From Robiginitalea myxolifaciens (GTDB lineage: Bacteria > Bacteroidota > Bacteroidia > Flavobacteriales > Flavobacteriaceae), in assembly GCF_900115205.1 (NCBI RefSeq), contig NZ_FOYQ01000001.1, positions 281,736 through 345,735 on the forward strand: a DNA stretch of 64,000 nt. The letters run 5' to 3'. This document shows positions 18,173 to 26,864 of this stretch, piece after piece. The number at the start of each line of letters is the position of its first letter. The first letter of the stretch is position 1. The position numbers and the translations under genes are program-made. Below the pieces are notes generated by a model. It saw only the letters and a list, made by a program, of their open reading frames with translations. It had not been told where the DNA came from and ran no database searches.

Positions 18173-19486
18173 TTATGCCCCGGGGGTTGTTACTTCTCCG
18201 TAGAGATCAAAATCCGACGCTTCGGTAATACGGATGTCGGCAAATTCCCCGATACGCAAATAAGAAGATTCGGCCGGGATCCACACCTCGTTATCGACAT
18301 CCGGAGAGTCGAATTCGCTCCGACCTACGAAATAATTGCCTTCCTTCCTGTCGATCATACAGCGTAACGTCTTCCCGACTTTTTCTTGATTCAATTCCCA
18401 TGAAATCCGTTCCTGGGCTTCCATAATTTGGGCAGCTCTCCGTTCTTTAACTTCCTCCGGAACATCGTCTTCTAGTTTAAAGGCATGGGTCTGTTCTTCA
18501 TGGCTGTAGGTAAAACATCCCAGGCGATCAAAGCGCGTTTCCTTTACCCAATCCAAGAGCAGTTGGAAATCCTCCTCTGTTTCACCGGGATAGCCTGTAA
18601 TCAAGGTAGTACGGATGGCCATTCCGGGAACACGCTCCCGGAATTCCCGTAGCAAGGCATTCGTTTTCTCACGAGTCGTTCCCCGGCGCATGCTCTTGAG
18701 AATGGGGTCGGAAATATGCTGTAGCGGGATATCGATATAGTTACAGATTTTCGGTTCCTCCCGCATCACATCGAGGACTTCCAGGGGGAAGCCACTGGGA
18801 AAAGCATAGTGGAGACGGATCCAATCAATTCCGTCTACTTCGACCAGCGCCCGAAGTAAATCGGCCAGTACTCGCTTTTTATACAGATCCAGGCCGTAAT
18901 ACGTTAAATCCTGGGCAATCAGGATAAGTTCCCGTACGCCCTTTGCAGCCAAAGCTTCCGCTTCGGTTACCAATTCTTCTATGGGCTTGCTTCGATGTTT
19001 CCCGCGCATCAAGGGAATGGCGCAGAAGGAACAGGGGCGATCACAGCCCTCGGCAATTTTGAGATAGGCGTAGTTCGCCGGGGTAGCCGTAAGTCGCTCT
19101 CCCACCAATTCGTGGCGATAATCCGCTCCTAGTGCCTTGAGCAGTCGCGGAAGGTCCCTTGTCCCGAAATAGGCATCCACATCGGGGATTTCTTTTTCTA
19201 AATCAGGTTTATAACGCTCACTGAGGCAACCGGTTACAAAAACCTTATCGACTTCTCCTGCCTCTTTCTGACGAACGTATTCCAGGATAGTATTTACGCT
19301 TTCCTCTTTGGCATTGGCGATAAATCCGCAGGTATTGATTACTACGATATTCCCTTCCTGTTCATGCACAACCTCCTTATCAGAAGCGCGTAACTGCCCC
19401 ATAAGCACCTCGGAGTCGTACAAATTCTTGGAACACCCGAGGGTAACGACATTAATGCGATTCTTTTTTAAAGACTTGGTTCTCAT
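18173..19486 (-). CDS. rimO: Ribosomal protein S12 methylthiotransferase RimO
   Basis: A radical-SAM enzyme that adds a methylthio group to the conserved Asp of ribosomal protein S12. The 437-residue chain holds the N-terminal MTTase domain with three cluster-binding Cys (G-C-S-K-N, N-T-C-G-F, T-G-C-L-S-E), the radical SAM motif C-D-R-P-C-S-F-C near residue 150, and a C-terminal TRAM-like domain. The N-C-S-K-N-type opening and overall length fit RimO better than MiaB. A -7 element TACCTTTG is read on the minus strand at 19531-19524, upstream of its start. Confidence 0.95.
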   Translation of the reverse strand: MRTKSLKKNRINVVTLGCSKNLYDSEVLMGQLRASDKEVVHEQEGNIVVINTCGFIANAKEESVNTILEYVRQKEAGEVDKVFVTGCLSERYKPDLEKEIPDVDAYFGTRDLPRLLKALGADYRHELVGERLTATPANYAYLKIAEGCDRPCSFCAIPLMRGKHRSKPIEELVTEAEALAAKGVRELILIAQDLTYYGLDLYKKRVLADLLRALVEVDGIDWIRLHYAFPSGFPLEVLDVMREEPKICNYIDIPLQHISDPILKSMRRGTTREKTNALLREFRERVPGMAIRTTLITGYPGETEEDFQLLLDWVKETRFDRLGCFTYSHEEQTHAFKLEDDVPEEVKERRAAQIMEAQERISWELNQEKVGKTLRCMIDRKEGNYFVGRSEFDSPDVDNEVWIPAESSYLRIGEFADIRITEASDFDLYGEVTTPGA

Positions 19487-19538
19487 GATTCAGTCGGGAC
19501 TAGCAACACTTCGATTCAGGGCGCAAAGGTAGTGATCT

Positions 19539-21236
19539 TTATTCCAGATAATCCTTGGGGGCACGACGGAATCTCTCCAGACCTTCAAAGGCCAAAGCAA
19601 AATTGAGTAACTGCTTTTCGGTGTATGTAGGACCAATCCAGGTCAGGGAGGCCGGGCGGCCATCTTCCCGGAACCCCATCGGTTGGGTCAGTGCAGGGAA
19701 TCGGCCAACGGCCGCGACACTCGCCAGGCGGTTGCTGATGTCCAGAACCGCATTGAGCTCAAGGTCCTGAAAAGCTTCTTTAAAATAAGCCTGCCCGTCC
19801 GCTTTCATTTGTGCATCCATAGCGGCGAGTTCCTCATCCGTTAGCGTGCTCGCTGCTGTTTGTTCCAGGTAATACTGCCCGTAGGGCATCCGCAAGAGGG
19901 AATCCGCACGGTTATAATCCAGGATGGCGTTCAGATCCGCAATACCAGCAACAGGATAGGCCTCGAGATATGCAGGAAGCGCTCTTTTCATTTCTGCCGC
20001 GAGGAATTCCCGAAAGGGAAGGTTCGGCCTGTCGGGCTGCTGGAGTGCCACCAAATTTGCCCCGGCTGCTTCCAAAACATCCAATGCCCGAGCGTAAAGC
20101 GAATCAGACTCCTTCAAATCGGTGTAATATCCAAAACGTTTTTCGCTTAAATCGACTACTGCAGGCAGGAAGAGACCATCGGGAAAATAAAAGTCGGTAG
20201 AGACGTTATCCGATGGATCCTGACCGGTCATGGCATCCATTAGTACGGCGGCATCCAAAACTTTTCTGGCCATCGGCCCCGGGGTATCCAGGGCATTGGA
20301 AATTGGGATTATCCCGGTACGGCTCAACATACCCACGGACGGTTTCAATCCAACCAAACCATTTTGCGAAGCGGGCGAAAGGATGGATCCCGAGGTCTCA
20401 GTGCCTATGGCGGCAAAGGCGTAACCTGCGGCGATGGCGGCCCCGCTTCCGGAGCTCGATCCTCCGGGTGAAAGGGTAGCCCGTCCATAGGGGTTCAACG
20501 TCTGTCCTCCAATAGCACTATAGCCCGAAGGGCATTGTTGGCAGAAGAAATACGCCCATTCACTCATATTCAATTTTCCCAGTACAATAGCACCCCGTGC
20601 CTTCAGACGACCGGTAACAAACGCGTTTTCCGGACTGTGATTGGCCAGTGCTGCAGCTCCGGCCGTGGTGGGCATCCCCGCTACCCCGATATTGTCCTTA
20701 ACCAGCACGGGCATGCCAAAGATGGGATGGCGTTGCTCTGCCGGCATGGCTTTTAGGACATAATCGCGATCGCGTGCCTGCTGAACGGCATCGGGATTCA
20801 GTGCAATGATCGCGTTCAATGTCTTTGTACTATCCAGTTCATATTTGAAGATTCGGCGCAGGTAGAAACGGGTAATTTCTTCATAGCTAACTTCCCCCCT
20901 GGCCACAGCATCCTGTAACTGAGTCACTGGTTGTTCGAGGATAAGGGATTTCAACTGACCGTAGCGGGCCTCGCTTAATGCCATGGCTTCCGGATACAGG
21001 GTTTCAAATACTTCCTGCTTATCCTGGAAGTGGGATTGGATCAGGGAATAATCAGGTCCACCTTCCGCTTTGGAAGCACTGACTAACGCGGCCTCGTCAT
21101 AGGGAGTCCAGAGTTGCGGGACCTCAGCTGGGGTATCGGCCACCTCAGGATTGTCTTTACAGGAAATCAGCAGGGTCAGGACCCCGAATAGCAAAAGTCC
21201 TTTGCTTAACGCCTTCAATCCTTTAGTTTGTTCCAT
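19539..21236 (-). CDS. Amidase family lipoprotein
   Basis: A 565-residue amidase-signature enzyme. An N-terminal hydrophobic stretch ending L-L-I-S-C is a lipobox, so the mature protein is probably lipid-anchored and periplasmic or outer-membrane facing. The Ser-cisSer-Lys triad region is visible: V-L-V-K-D-N-I-G near residue 175 gives the Lys, and S-P-G-G-S-S-S-G-S-G-A-A-I-A near 252 gives the two serines. The C-terminal region matches amidases that release ammonia from peptide or acyl amides; the substrate is unknown. Its first 22 bp overlap the end of the DUF2911 gene, so coupling is likely. Confidence 0.88.
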   Translation of the reverse strand: MEQTKGLKALSKGLLLFGVLTLLISCKDNPEVADTPAEVPQLWTPYDEAALVSASKAEGGPDYSLIQSHFQDKQEVFETLYPEAMALSEARYGQLKSLILEQPVTQLQDAVARGEVSYEEITRFYLRRIFKYELDSTKTLNAIIALNPDAVQQARDRDYVLKAMPAEQRHPIFGMPVLVKDNIGVAGMPTTAGAAALANHSPENAFVTGRLKARGAIVLGKLNMSEWAYFFCQQCPSGYSAIGGQTLNPYGRATLSPGGSSSGSGAAIAAGYAFAAIGTETSGSILSPASQNGLVGLKPSVGMLSRTGIIPISNALDTPGPMARKVLDAAVLMDAMTGQDPSDNVSTDFYFPDGLFLPAVVDLSEKRFGYYTDLKESDSLYARALDVLEAAGANLVALQQPDRPNLPFREFLAAEMKRALPAYLEAYPVAGIADLNAILDYNRADSLLRMPYGQYYLEQTAASTLTDEELAAMDAQMKADGQAYFKEAFQDLELNAVLDISNRLASVAAVGRFPALTQPMGFREDGRPASLTWIGPTYTEKQLLNFALAFEGLERFRRAPKDYLE

Positions 21237-22084
21237 TTTTCAATGTTTTTTTGATTCATCCGGACAAATTCATCTTTGCCTTCGGCTTCGGCCAGTTTCA
21301 ACGACTTTCCAGCCGCCGCTACGGCTTCTTCATACCGACCCAAAGCAGCCAGTACCAGGGACCTAACCCTGTGGAAATAATAGGTGTCCCCGCCAAGTTC
21401 GAGGGCCTGATCCAGGTAACCGAGCGCACGGGAATAGTCCCGGTCCGATTCCTGCAGATATCGCGCAGCTTCGTAATAGGTTTGTGCGGTTGGATTGTTT
21501 TGAAGGGCTGTGGCAATCTGCTTTTCCATTTCGGCTTGCGTGTCTACTTCGATGGCAAAACGTAACTCCAGCCGATCCCAGCGCCAGTACATATCCATGC
21601 CTTCATGGGTAATCTGATCAAAGCCAATTTGAAAGTTCTCGGTAACCGTAGTACGTGTTTGTGGATAGGTCGTAAACCGCAACAAATCGTCCTGAGGAGA
21701 ATAGTTTTGGCGACCATCACCCCAATGTGTGGTGTCCTTGTGAATGGCAATTTCCCAAAGGTCCTCCTGTGGAAAGGCGTACAGTGCATATGTCCCGGCC
21801 GGCACTTTATTTCCTGCAATTCGAACCGGGCAGCTAAACTTGATTTTTGTGGATTCATTGGCCCCTACCCGCCAGATACGTCCGTAAGGAACTAGATTAC
21901 CGAAAATTTGACGCCCCCGAACTGCAGGTCTGGAGTAACTGACCTGGACCTGGCACAGGCCCACGTCCTGAATAATAGTTTGTGCGGGACTTGCTTTAGG
22001 ATGAACGAGTTGTGCACTCGCCGGGGCAAAGCCCAGCCCTAACAGAAGTCCAAATAGGAAGTATAGTCTACGTTCCACAACCAT
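21215..22084 (-). CDS. DUF2911 domain protein with C-terminal TPR-like helices
   Basis: A 289-residue exported protein with a signal peptide ending A-S-A near residue 24. Residues ~28-165 match DUF2911: the S-Y-S-R-P-x-V-R-G-R segment, R-V-G-A-N-E-S-T, V-P-A-G-T-Y-A-L-Y and W-E-I-A-I-H-K-D. The last ~110 residues are helical and TPR-like. The function of DUF2911 is unknown. It is followed with a 22-bp overlap by the amidase gene and is preceded 8 bp away by ftsY on the same strand. Confidence 0.85.
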   Translation of the reverse strand: MVVERRLYFLFGLLLGLGFAPASAQLVHPKASPAQTIIQDVGLCQVQVSYSRPAVRGRQIFGNLVPYGRIWRVGANESTKIKFSCPVRIAGNKVPAGTYALYAFPQEDLWEIAIHKDTTHWGDGRQNYSPQDDLLRFTTYPQTRTTVTENFQIGFDQITHEGMDMYWRWDRLELRFAIEVDTQAEMEKQIATALQNNPTAQTYYEAARYLQESDRDYSRALGYLDQALELGGDTYYFHRVRSLVLAALGRYEEAVAAAGKSLKLAEAEGKDEFVRMNQKNIEKWNKLKD

Positions 22085-22092
22085 CGGAGGAT

Positions 22093-23055
22093 TTAGTTTT
22101 CCAGCTTAAAGAAAGAATCTACAAATTCATACTTGTTGAACACCTGTAAATCTTCCATGCCTTCCCCCACACCGATATACTTGACGGGTATCTGAAACTG
22201 GTCGGAAATTCCGATGACCACGCCCCCTTTAGCGGTTCCATCTAATTTGGTAACTGCAAGGGAACTGACTTCAGTTGCCTTGGTAAACTGCCGTGCCTGT
22301 TCAAAGGCATTCTGACCTGTAGAGCCGTCGAGCACAAGCAGTACCTCATGCGGAGCGTCAGGAACTACTTTTTGCATAACGCGACGTACCTTGGAAAGCT
22401 CGTTCATCAGGTTCACTTTATTGTGCAATCTTCCCGCCGTGTCGATAAGCACAACGTCGGCCCCCTGCCCCACTGCAGATTGGAGGGTGTCAAAGGCCAC
22501 AGAAGCGGGATCACTTCCCATATTTTGTTTTACAATAGGCACCTCGGCCCGATCCGCCCAAATTTCGAGCTGCTCGATCGCAGCTGCACGGAAAGTATCG
22601 GCAGCGCCTAACACTACCTTTTTACCCTGCATTCTGAACTGATAGGCTAATTTTCCAATGGTGGTTGTTTTTCCAACACCATTGACCCCTACTACCATGA
22701 TAACGTAAGGACCATCGACTTCAGGCAGCTTTAATTCGGCCGCCTGGCCGGTCTCAGTCTCTGAGAGTAAACCGGCAATCTCTTCCCGAAGGATTCCATT
22801 GAGTTCCTCCGTGTTGACGTATTTATCCCGGGCTACCCGGGCCTCGATCCGCTCAATGATCTTTAGGGTGGTTTCTACCCCGACGTCGGAAGTAACCAAT
22901 ACTTCCTCCAAATCGTCGAGCACCTCATCATCTACCCTTGATTTACCGGCTACAGCTTTGCTTAACTTGGAAAGAAAGCTCGTTTTGGATTTCTCCAGAC
23001 CTTTGTCCAGAGTCTCCTTCTTTTCCGATGAAAATATACGTTTGAAAAAACTCAT
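22093..23055 (-). CDS. ftsY: Signal recognition particle receptor FtsY
   Basis: A 320-residue SRP GTPase that docks ribosome-SRP complexes at the membrane for co-translational insertion. It has a short basic N-terminal helix, the N domain, then the G domain: G-V-N-G-V-G-K-T-T (G1) near residue 127, D-T-A-G-R (G3) near 206 and T-K-L-D-G-T-A-K-G-G (G4) near 270. The long acidic A domain of enterobacterial FtsY is missing, as is usual in this phylum. A minus-strand terminator separates it from the ribosomal gene cluster upstream, so it should have its own promoter. Confidence 0.96.
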   Translation of the reverse strand: MSFFKRIFSSEKKETLDKGLEKSKTSFLSKLSKAVAGKSRVDDEVLDDLEEVLVTSDVGVETTLKIIERIEARVARDKYVNTEELNGILREEIAGLLSETETGQAAELKLPEVDGPYVIMVVGVNGVGKTTTIGKLAYQFRMQGKKVVLGAADTFRAAAIEQLEIWADRAEVPIVKQNMGSDPASVAFDTLQSAVGQGADVVLIDTAGRLHNKVNLMNELSKVRRVMQKVVPDAPHEVLLVLDGSTGQNAFEQARQFTKATEVSSLAVTKLDGTAKGGVVIGISDQFQIPVKYIGVGEGMEDLQVFNKYEFVDSFFKLEN

Positions 23056-23109
23056 GAAAATCAGCTGAATTGCTAAGATACTATATTGTAAAGAGCTGCT
23101 AAAACCAAC

Positions 23110-23139
23110 AAAAAAACCGCCCCTTAAAAGGGCGGTTTT
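23110..23139 (-). terminator. Intrinsic terminator after rpmB-rpmG-DUF4295
   Basis: AAAACCGCCC (23113-23122) and GGGCGGTTTT (23130-23139) form a 10-bp stem with a 7-nt loop. Read on the minus strand, the hairpin is followed by a run of seven T (complement of 23110-23116). It sits after the DUF4295 stop and before ftsY. Confidence 0.85.
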
Positions 23140-23174
23140 GCTATGTCTTGCGGGGAAATATTCCCTTCGCTCTT

Positions 23175-23327
23175 TTACTTTTTAGCCAACCAATCGTTCA
23201 CCAATTCGGGAGCCATTACAGATTCCACGAAGGTGTAGGCTCCGGATTTAGGAGACTTAACCATTTTGATGGCTTTGGTCAGTCGCTTGGAACTGGATTG
23301 CAGGGTTGCAACGGTCTTCTTAGCCAT
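23175..23327 (-). CDS. DUF4295 family ribosomal protein (bL38-like)
   Basis: A 50-residue basic protein beginning M-A-K-K-T-V-A-T-L-Q and ending W-L-A-K-K. It lies 6 bp after rpmG, in the order rpmB-rpmG-DUF4295 typical of Bacteroidota. I recall DUF4295 being described as a phylum-specific large-subunit protein named bL38 in a Flavobacterium ribosome structure; treat that name as remembered knowledge. Composition (nine lysines in the first 30 residues counting Arg) fits rRNA binding. The TAA stop is at 23175-23177. Short genes like this are easily missed by ORF callers. Confidence 0.88.
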   Translation of the reverse strand: MAKKTVATLQSSSKRLTKAIKMVKSPKSGAYTFVESVMAPELVNDWLAKK

Positions 23328-23333
23328 GATTCT

Positions 23334-23516
23334 TTATTTTATTTCTTTATGAACTGTCATACGCTTAAGGATTGGATTGAACTTCTTGAGTTCCATACGA
23401 TCCGGCGTATTCTTTTTATTCTTGGTGGTGATGTAACGGGATGTTCCCGGCATACCAGACTCTTTGTGCTCCGTGCACTCGAGAATTACCTGTACTCTGT
23501 TACCTTTCTTGGCCAT
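23334..23516 (-). CDS. rpmG: 50S ribosomal protein L33
   Basis: A 60-residue basic large-subunit protein. [15 protein letters not shown] and the [12 protein letters not shown] motif are diagnostic of bL33. It retains a single Cys, so it is the zinc-free (C-minus) type. It is the middle gene of the rpmB-rpmG-DUF4295 operon, 22 bp after rpmB and 6 bp before DUF4295. Confidence 0.96.
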   Translation of the reverse strand: MAKKGNRVQVILECTEHKESGMPGTSRYITTKNKKNTPDRMELKKFNPILKRMTVHKEIK

Positions 23517-23538
23517 GACCTAATTTTTGATCCTTGTC

Positions 23539-23775
23539 TTATCGGAGCACACCCTTCTCACGGGCATCCTTCAATACGGCAGAAATTCCTTTCTTGTTGA
23601 TAGTCTTGAGAGCGCGGGCGGAAACCTTAAGGGTTACCCACCGGTCTTCTTCCGGAATGTAGAACCGCTTTTTGGTCAGGTTTACATCGAACCGACGCCT
23701 GGTCTTGTTGATAGAGAAGGACACATTATTTCCAAATTGGGCCCTTTTTCCGGTAAGTTCACAAACTTTTGACAT
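23539..23775 (-). CDS. rpmB: 50S ribosomal protein L28
   Basis: A 78-residue large-subunit protein starting M-S-K-V-C-E-L-T-G-K, with N-N-V-S-F-S-I-N-K-T-R-R-R-F and the S-A-R-A-L-K-T-I-N-K-K-G motif of bL28. It is the first gene of a three-gene ribosomal operon with a good promoter match upstream (23808-23838) and an intrinsic terminator downstream (23110-23139). Confidence 0.97.
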   Translation of the reverse strand: MSKVCELTGKRAQFGNNVSFSINKTRRRFDVNLTKKRFYIPEEDRWVTLKVSARALKTINKKGISAVLKDAREKGVLR

Positions 23776-23807
23776 TGCGCTAAACTTTCGTGGTTCAAAA
23801 CAGGCTG

Positions 23808-23838
23808 CAAATTTATGTCATTTTAAGCGGCTGTCCAA
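23808..23838 (-). promoter_or_regulatory. Promoter of the rpmB-rpmG-DUF4295 operon
   Basis: On the minus strand, TTG (complement of 23836-23838, within TTTGG) is followed after 20 bp by TAAATTTG (23815 down to 23808), an exact match to the Bacteroidota -33/-7 pattern TTG-N17-23-TAnnTTTG. The rpmB ATG lies about 32 bp downstream of the -7 element. Confidence 0.6.
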
Positions 23839-23847
23839 ACATCTTTT

Positions 23848-25095
23848 TCAGAATTTTAGGATTTCCGTCATAAGCATCTCAAAACCCTTATGTACAGCCT
23901 TTTGGACGATTCGCTCCCGATGGTTCCCCATCTCGAATTTTTGGCAAACTTCGCCCTTGGGACCACTGACTGCCAAATATACCGTACCTACCGGACTATC
24001 TGAATCTCCTTTAGTGGGTCCGGCATTGCCTGTAGTGGCGATGGCAAAGTCCGCATTGAGTACCTTCCGGGCTTGCCTGGCCATGGCAAGCGCCACCGCT
24101 TCGCTTACTACCGAATGCTCCTCGATAAGATCCTGGGGAACTCCCAGTACTTCATTCTTTATTCGCGTGGCATAGGTAACCAAACTTCCTAAAAACACCT
24201 TGGAAGCTCCGGGTACCATGGTTATCTGGGAAGCGATCCTTCCTCCGGTAAAGCTTTCGGCTGCACCGAGGGTAAGATTTTTTTCCCCGCAAATCCGCAG
24301 AATAGTTTCTTCCAGGGATTCCCCGGCCTCTTCCCCGTAGAGAATATCCCGAACCTGGTCGGCCAATTCCCCTAACAATTGATCCATTTCCTCCTCCAGG
24401 GCAACGGCATCTGTTCCCTTAGCCGAGAGTCGTAGACGCACTTTACCCAGATTGGGCAAGTAAGCCAATTTGAAGTGCCGCGGAAGATTATCCTGCCAAT
24501 CCGAAATACGCTGTGCAATGGCACTTTCGCCCAATCCATAGGTAATCAGGGTGCGGTGTAAAAGTACCGGGGGACGGAATGTTTCCCGAATTCTCGGGAC
24601 TACTTCATTGCTGAATAAGGCCTTCATTTCCAGGGGTACTCCCGGGAGGGAAACCAAAACCGCATTGTTCGCTTTCATCCACATTCCGGGAGCTGTACCA
24701 TAAGCGTTGTGGAGTACCGTTGCCCGGCTGGGCACGAGCGCCTGGCGGCGATTCAGATCAGAGATGGGCGTGCTAATGTATTTCCGGAATAGTTCCTCGA
24801 TATGCTCCAGGACGGAATCGTCCTGCTTGAGCTCATCCCCGACATATTCACAAATAGTATGTTTGGTAATATCGTCCTTGGTCGGGCCAAGCCCACCGGT
24901 CATAATGATGAGTTCGGCACGAGACTCAGCCTCCTTTAACGCCTGGATAATGTGTTCGCGATCGTCCTGTACAGAGCTTATCTGAAATACAGAAACCCCG
25001 ATTTTGGTTAGTTCTGAAGCCAGAAACGCGGAATTGGTATCCACGATCTGGCCAATAAGGATCTCATCGCCTATGGTCAGAATTTCAGCCCGCAT
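23848..25095 (-). CDS. cinA: CinA family protein (MoCF-like domain plus nicotinamide-nucleotide amidase domain)
   Basis: A 415-residue two-domain protein. Residues 1-~165 form a molybdopterin-binding-like COG1058 domain (T-I-G-D-E-I-L-I-G-Q-I-V-D-T-N-S, then T-G-G-L-G-P-T-K-D-D). The C-terminal ~150 residues match PncC-type NMN deamidase with A-E-S-F-T-G-G-R-I-A and T-G-N-A-G-P-T. In other bacteria the pair acts in pyridine nucleotide salvage; a competence role is not implied here. It is the last gene of a compact operon; its ATG overlaps the Hpt gene stop by one base. Confidence 0.92.
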   Translation of the reverse strand: MRAEILTIGDEILIGQIVDTNSAFLASELTKIGVSVFQISSVQDDREHIIQALKEAESRAELIIMTGGLGPTKDDITKHTICEYVGDELKQDDSVLEHIEELFRKYISTPISDLNRRQALVPSRATVLHNAYGTAPGMWMKANNAVLVSLPGVPLEMKALFSNEVVPRIRETFRPPVLLHRTLITYGLGESAIAQRISDWQDNLPRHFKLAYLPNLGKVRLRLSAKGTDAVALEEEMDQLLGELADQVRDILYGEEAGESLEETILRICGEKNLTLGAAESFTGGRIASQITMVPGASKVFLGSLVTYATRIKNEVLGVPQDLIEEHSVVSEAVALAMARQARKVLNADFAIATTGNAGPTKGDSDSPVGTVYLAVSGPKGEVCQKFEMGNHRERIVQKAVHKGFEMLMTEILKF

Positions 25096-25433
25096 TAAAG
25101 CTCAAAATCGTTCCGGAGTTCGCCAATAACCTGGTTGATATCTGTTTTGAGCAAGGGGAAACGCTCACGAATCTCCTCCATATTCCCTTCGGTTTTCCCA
25201 AGGGTTTCTATTTCCAGGGCGGTGGCGCGGGTTTGCTCCATCCCCAACAGGTCAACGTTGGGTTTGATTTTATGCGCGAGTTGGTACACCTGTTCGTAGT
25301 TTGATGCACCAATAGCAGCTTCCAGGGCTTCTAAATCCGGGGGAACTTCCTCCAGGAATACAGAAATTACCGAAAGGATGAAATCTTCATCACCATCTGC
25401 CATCTCATTGATTTTATCCAGGCTGTAGATCAT
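25095..25433 (-). CDS. Histidine phosphotransfer (Hpt) domain protein
   Basis: A 112-residue four-helix protein. The core Y-Q-L-A-H-K-I-K-P-N places the phospho-accepting His at about residue 54, followed by L-L-G-M, as in Hpt domains. No kinase or receiver domain is fused or adjacent, so it would relay phosphate between proteins encoded elsewhere. It overlaps its upstream neighbour (FAH) and downstream neighbour (cinA) by one base each, so it is clearly co-translated with metabolic genes, an odd place for an Hpt. Confidence 0.85.
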   Translation of the reverse strand: MIYSLDKINEMADGDEDFILSVISVFLEEVPPDLEALEAAIGASNYEQVYQLAHKIKPNVDLLGMEQTRATALEIETLGKTEGNMEEIRERFPLLKTDINQVIGELRNDFEL

Positions 25434-26044
25434 TATTTAACTTTTAGAGAAAACATAGTTTCTCCCTCGAGGGAGCCGACAAGGTAATCATTTGACGCAA
25501 CCCTGCCAACCCCGGCGGGGGTTCCGGTAAAGAGGATATCTCCTTTTTTCAGTGTAAAAAAGGTGGAGACATAGGCGATGAGTTGGTCAATACCCCACAG
25601 CATTGAGTTTGTATTTCCGCTTTGTACCACTTCCCCGTTCCGTTGTAATTCAAAATTCAGGGAATTGTGATCCGTAAAGCGCTTGGCGGGTACCCAGTTC
25701 CCAATCACGGCTGCGCCGTCAAATCCTTTGGCCTTCTCCCAGGGCAAGCCTTTTTGTTTTAATTCCTGCTGCAAGTCCCTGGCGGTAAAATCCAGGCCTA
25801 CCGTAATCGCATCGTAATAGGTATGGGCGAATTCGGGCGCAATATGTTTCCCAACCTTGCAGATTCGAAGCAGTACTTCGATTTCGTGGTGGATCTCATT
25901 AGAAAATTCCGGGATGTAGAAGTCCTGTTCCCGGGGCAGGATGGCCGAATCGGGCTTTATAAAGAGCACCGGATCTTTAGGGCGTTCATTGCTCAACTCG
26001 GTAATATGGTCGGCGTAATTCCGGCCAACACAGATCAACTTCAT
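25433..26044 (-). CDS. Fumarylacetoacetate hydrolase family protein
   Basis: A 203-residue FAH-fold protein. C-V-G-R-N-Y-A-D-H, F-I-K-P-D-S-A-I and the acidic metal triad around H-H-E-I-E-V-L-L and L-D-F-T-A-R-D are visible, with the T-G-T-P-A-G-V-G turn near the end. The short form acts as acylpyruvase, oxaloacetate decarboxylase or related carbon-carbon lyase in other bacteria; the substrate here is undetermined. It overlaps the exonuclease gene by 4 bp and the Hpt gene by 1 bp. Confidence 0.87.
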   Translation of the reverse strand: MKLICVGRNYADHITELSNERPKDPVLFIKPDSAILPREQDFYIPEFSNEIHHEIEVLLRICKVGKHIAPEFAHTYYDAITVGLDFTARDLQQELKQKGLPWEKAKGFDGAAVIGNWVPAKRFTDHNSLNFELQRNGEVVQSGNTNSMLWGIDQLIAYVSTFFTLKKGDILFTGTPAGVGRVASNDYLVGSLEGETMFSLKVK

Positions 26045-26817
26045 CCCAATCGGTTATTTAATTTGCTCAATTTGATTTGAGTAAGCACCTTCTTGGTGTA
26101 TAGCGGAAAGTCCGCATTGAGGATCCATCCCAAATAACCGGGTTCCTGTTCCAACACCTCATCGACCAGGCGGCCTTTGTGTTTCCCGAATCCAAAGATA
26201 GGTTCCCCTTCCTCATTCCGCCTTACAAAACCGGCAAAGTCCAGGGTGTCGTTATGGGTCGAGAATGCGGCTAATTCGGCAATATCATTTTTCAATTCAG
26301 GATAGCGATCCAATTGAGCGAGCAGCACTTCATACGTTGCCTGGGTGTCGGCGCCGGCACTATGGGCATCGGTGAGTTGTTTCCCGCAGTAAAAGGCGTA
26401 GGCGGCCTCCAGGGTTCGTTTTTCCATCTTGTGGAAGATGGTCTGGACATCGACGCTTTTAGCATTTTTCATTTCAAAATCCACACCTGCCCGAAGCAAT
26501 TCTTCGGCAAGCAGCGGAATGTCAAAACGGTTGGAATTAAAACCTCCCAAATCACAACCGCGAATCATCTGATAGATTTCCGAGGACAGCTCCTTGAATG
26601 AAGGGTGGCCTGCTACTTTTTCATCCGTAATTCCATGAATGGCAGCAGCTTCGGCCGGAATCGGCATTCCGGGATTCACCAGCCAGGTCTTGCTTTCCTT
26701 ATTGCCGTTCGGGTGTACTTTCAAAATCGCTATCTCTACGATCCGGTCTTTGGCAATATTGGTCCCGGTGGTTTCCAGGTCAAAAAAGCAAATGGGTTTT
26801 TTGAGGTTTAATTCCAT
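26041..26817 (-). CDS. 3'-5' exonuclease, DnaQ-like DEDDh family
   Basis: A 258-residue nuclease. ExoI motif F-F-D-L-E-T-T-G near residue 15 supplies the first D and E, ExoII N-S-N-R-F-D-I-P-L-L near 97 the third acidic residue, and ExoIII D-A-H-S-A-G-A-D the catalytic His and last Asp, so it is the DEDDh type. The C-terminal ~60 residues (F-G-K-H-K-G-R-L-V-D) resemble the C-terminal domain of exodeoxyribonuclease X. It is the first gene of the exonuclease-FAH-Hpt-cinA operon and probably acts in repair or end trimming rather than as Pol III epsilon. Confidence 0.87.
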   Translation of the reverse strand: MELNLKKPICFFDLETTGTNIAKDRIVEIAILKVHPNGNKESKTWLVNPGMPIPAEAAAIHGITDEKVAGHPSFKELSSEIYQMIRGCDLGGFNSNRFDIPLLAEELLRAGVDFEMKNAKSVDVQTIFHKMEKRTLEAAYAFYCGKQLTDAHSAGADTQATYEVLLAQLDRYPELKNDIAELAAFSTHNDTLDFAGFVRRNEEGEPIFGFGKHKGRLVDEVLEQEPGYLGWILNADFPLYTKKVLTQIKLSKLNNRLG

Positions 26818-26864
26818 GATGATGTTTCAATTCTACAGCCGACTGGCCAGGGATAGTAAAGGAC

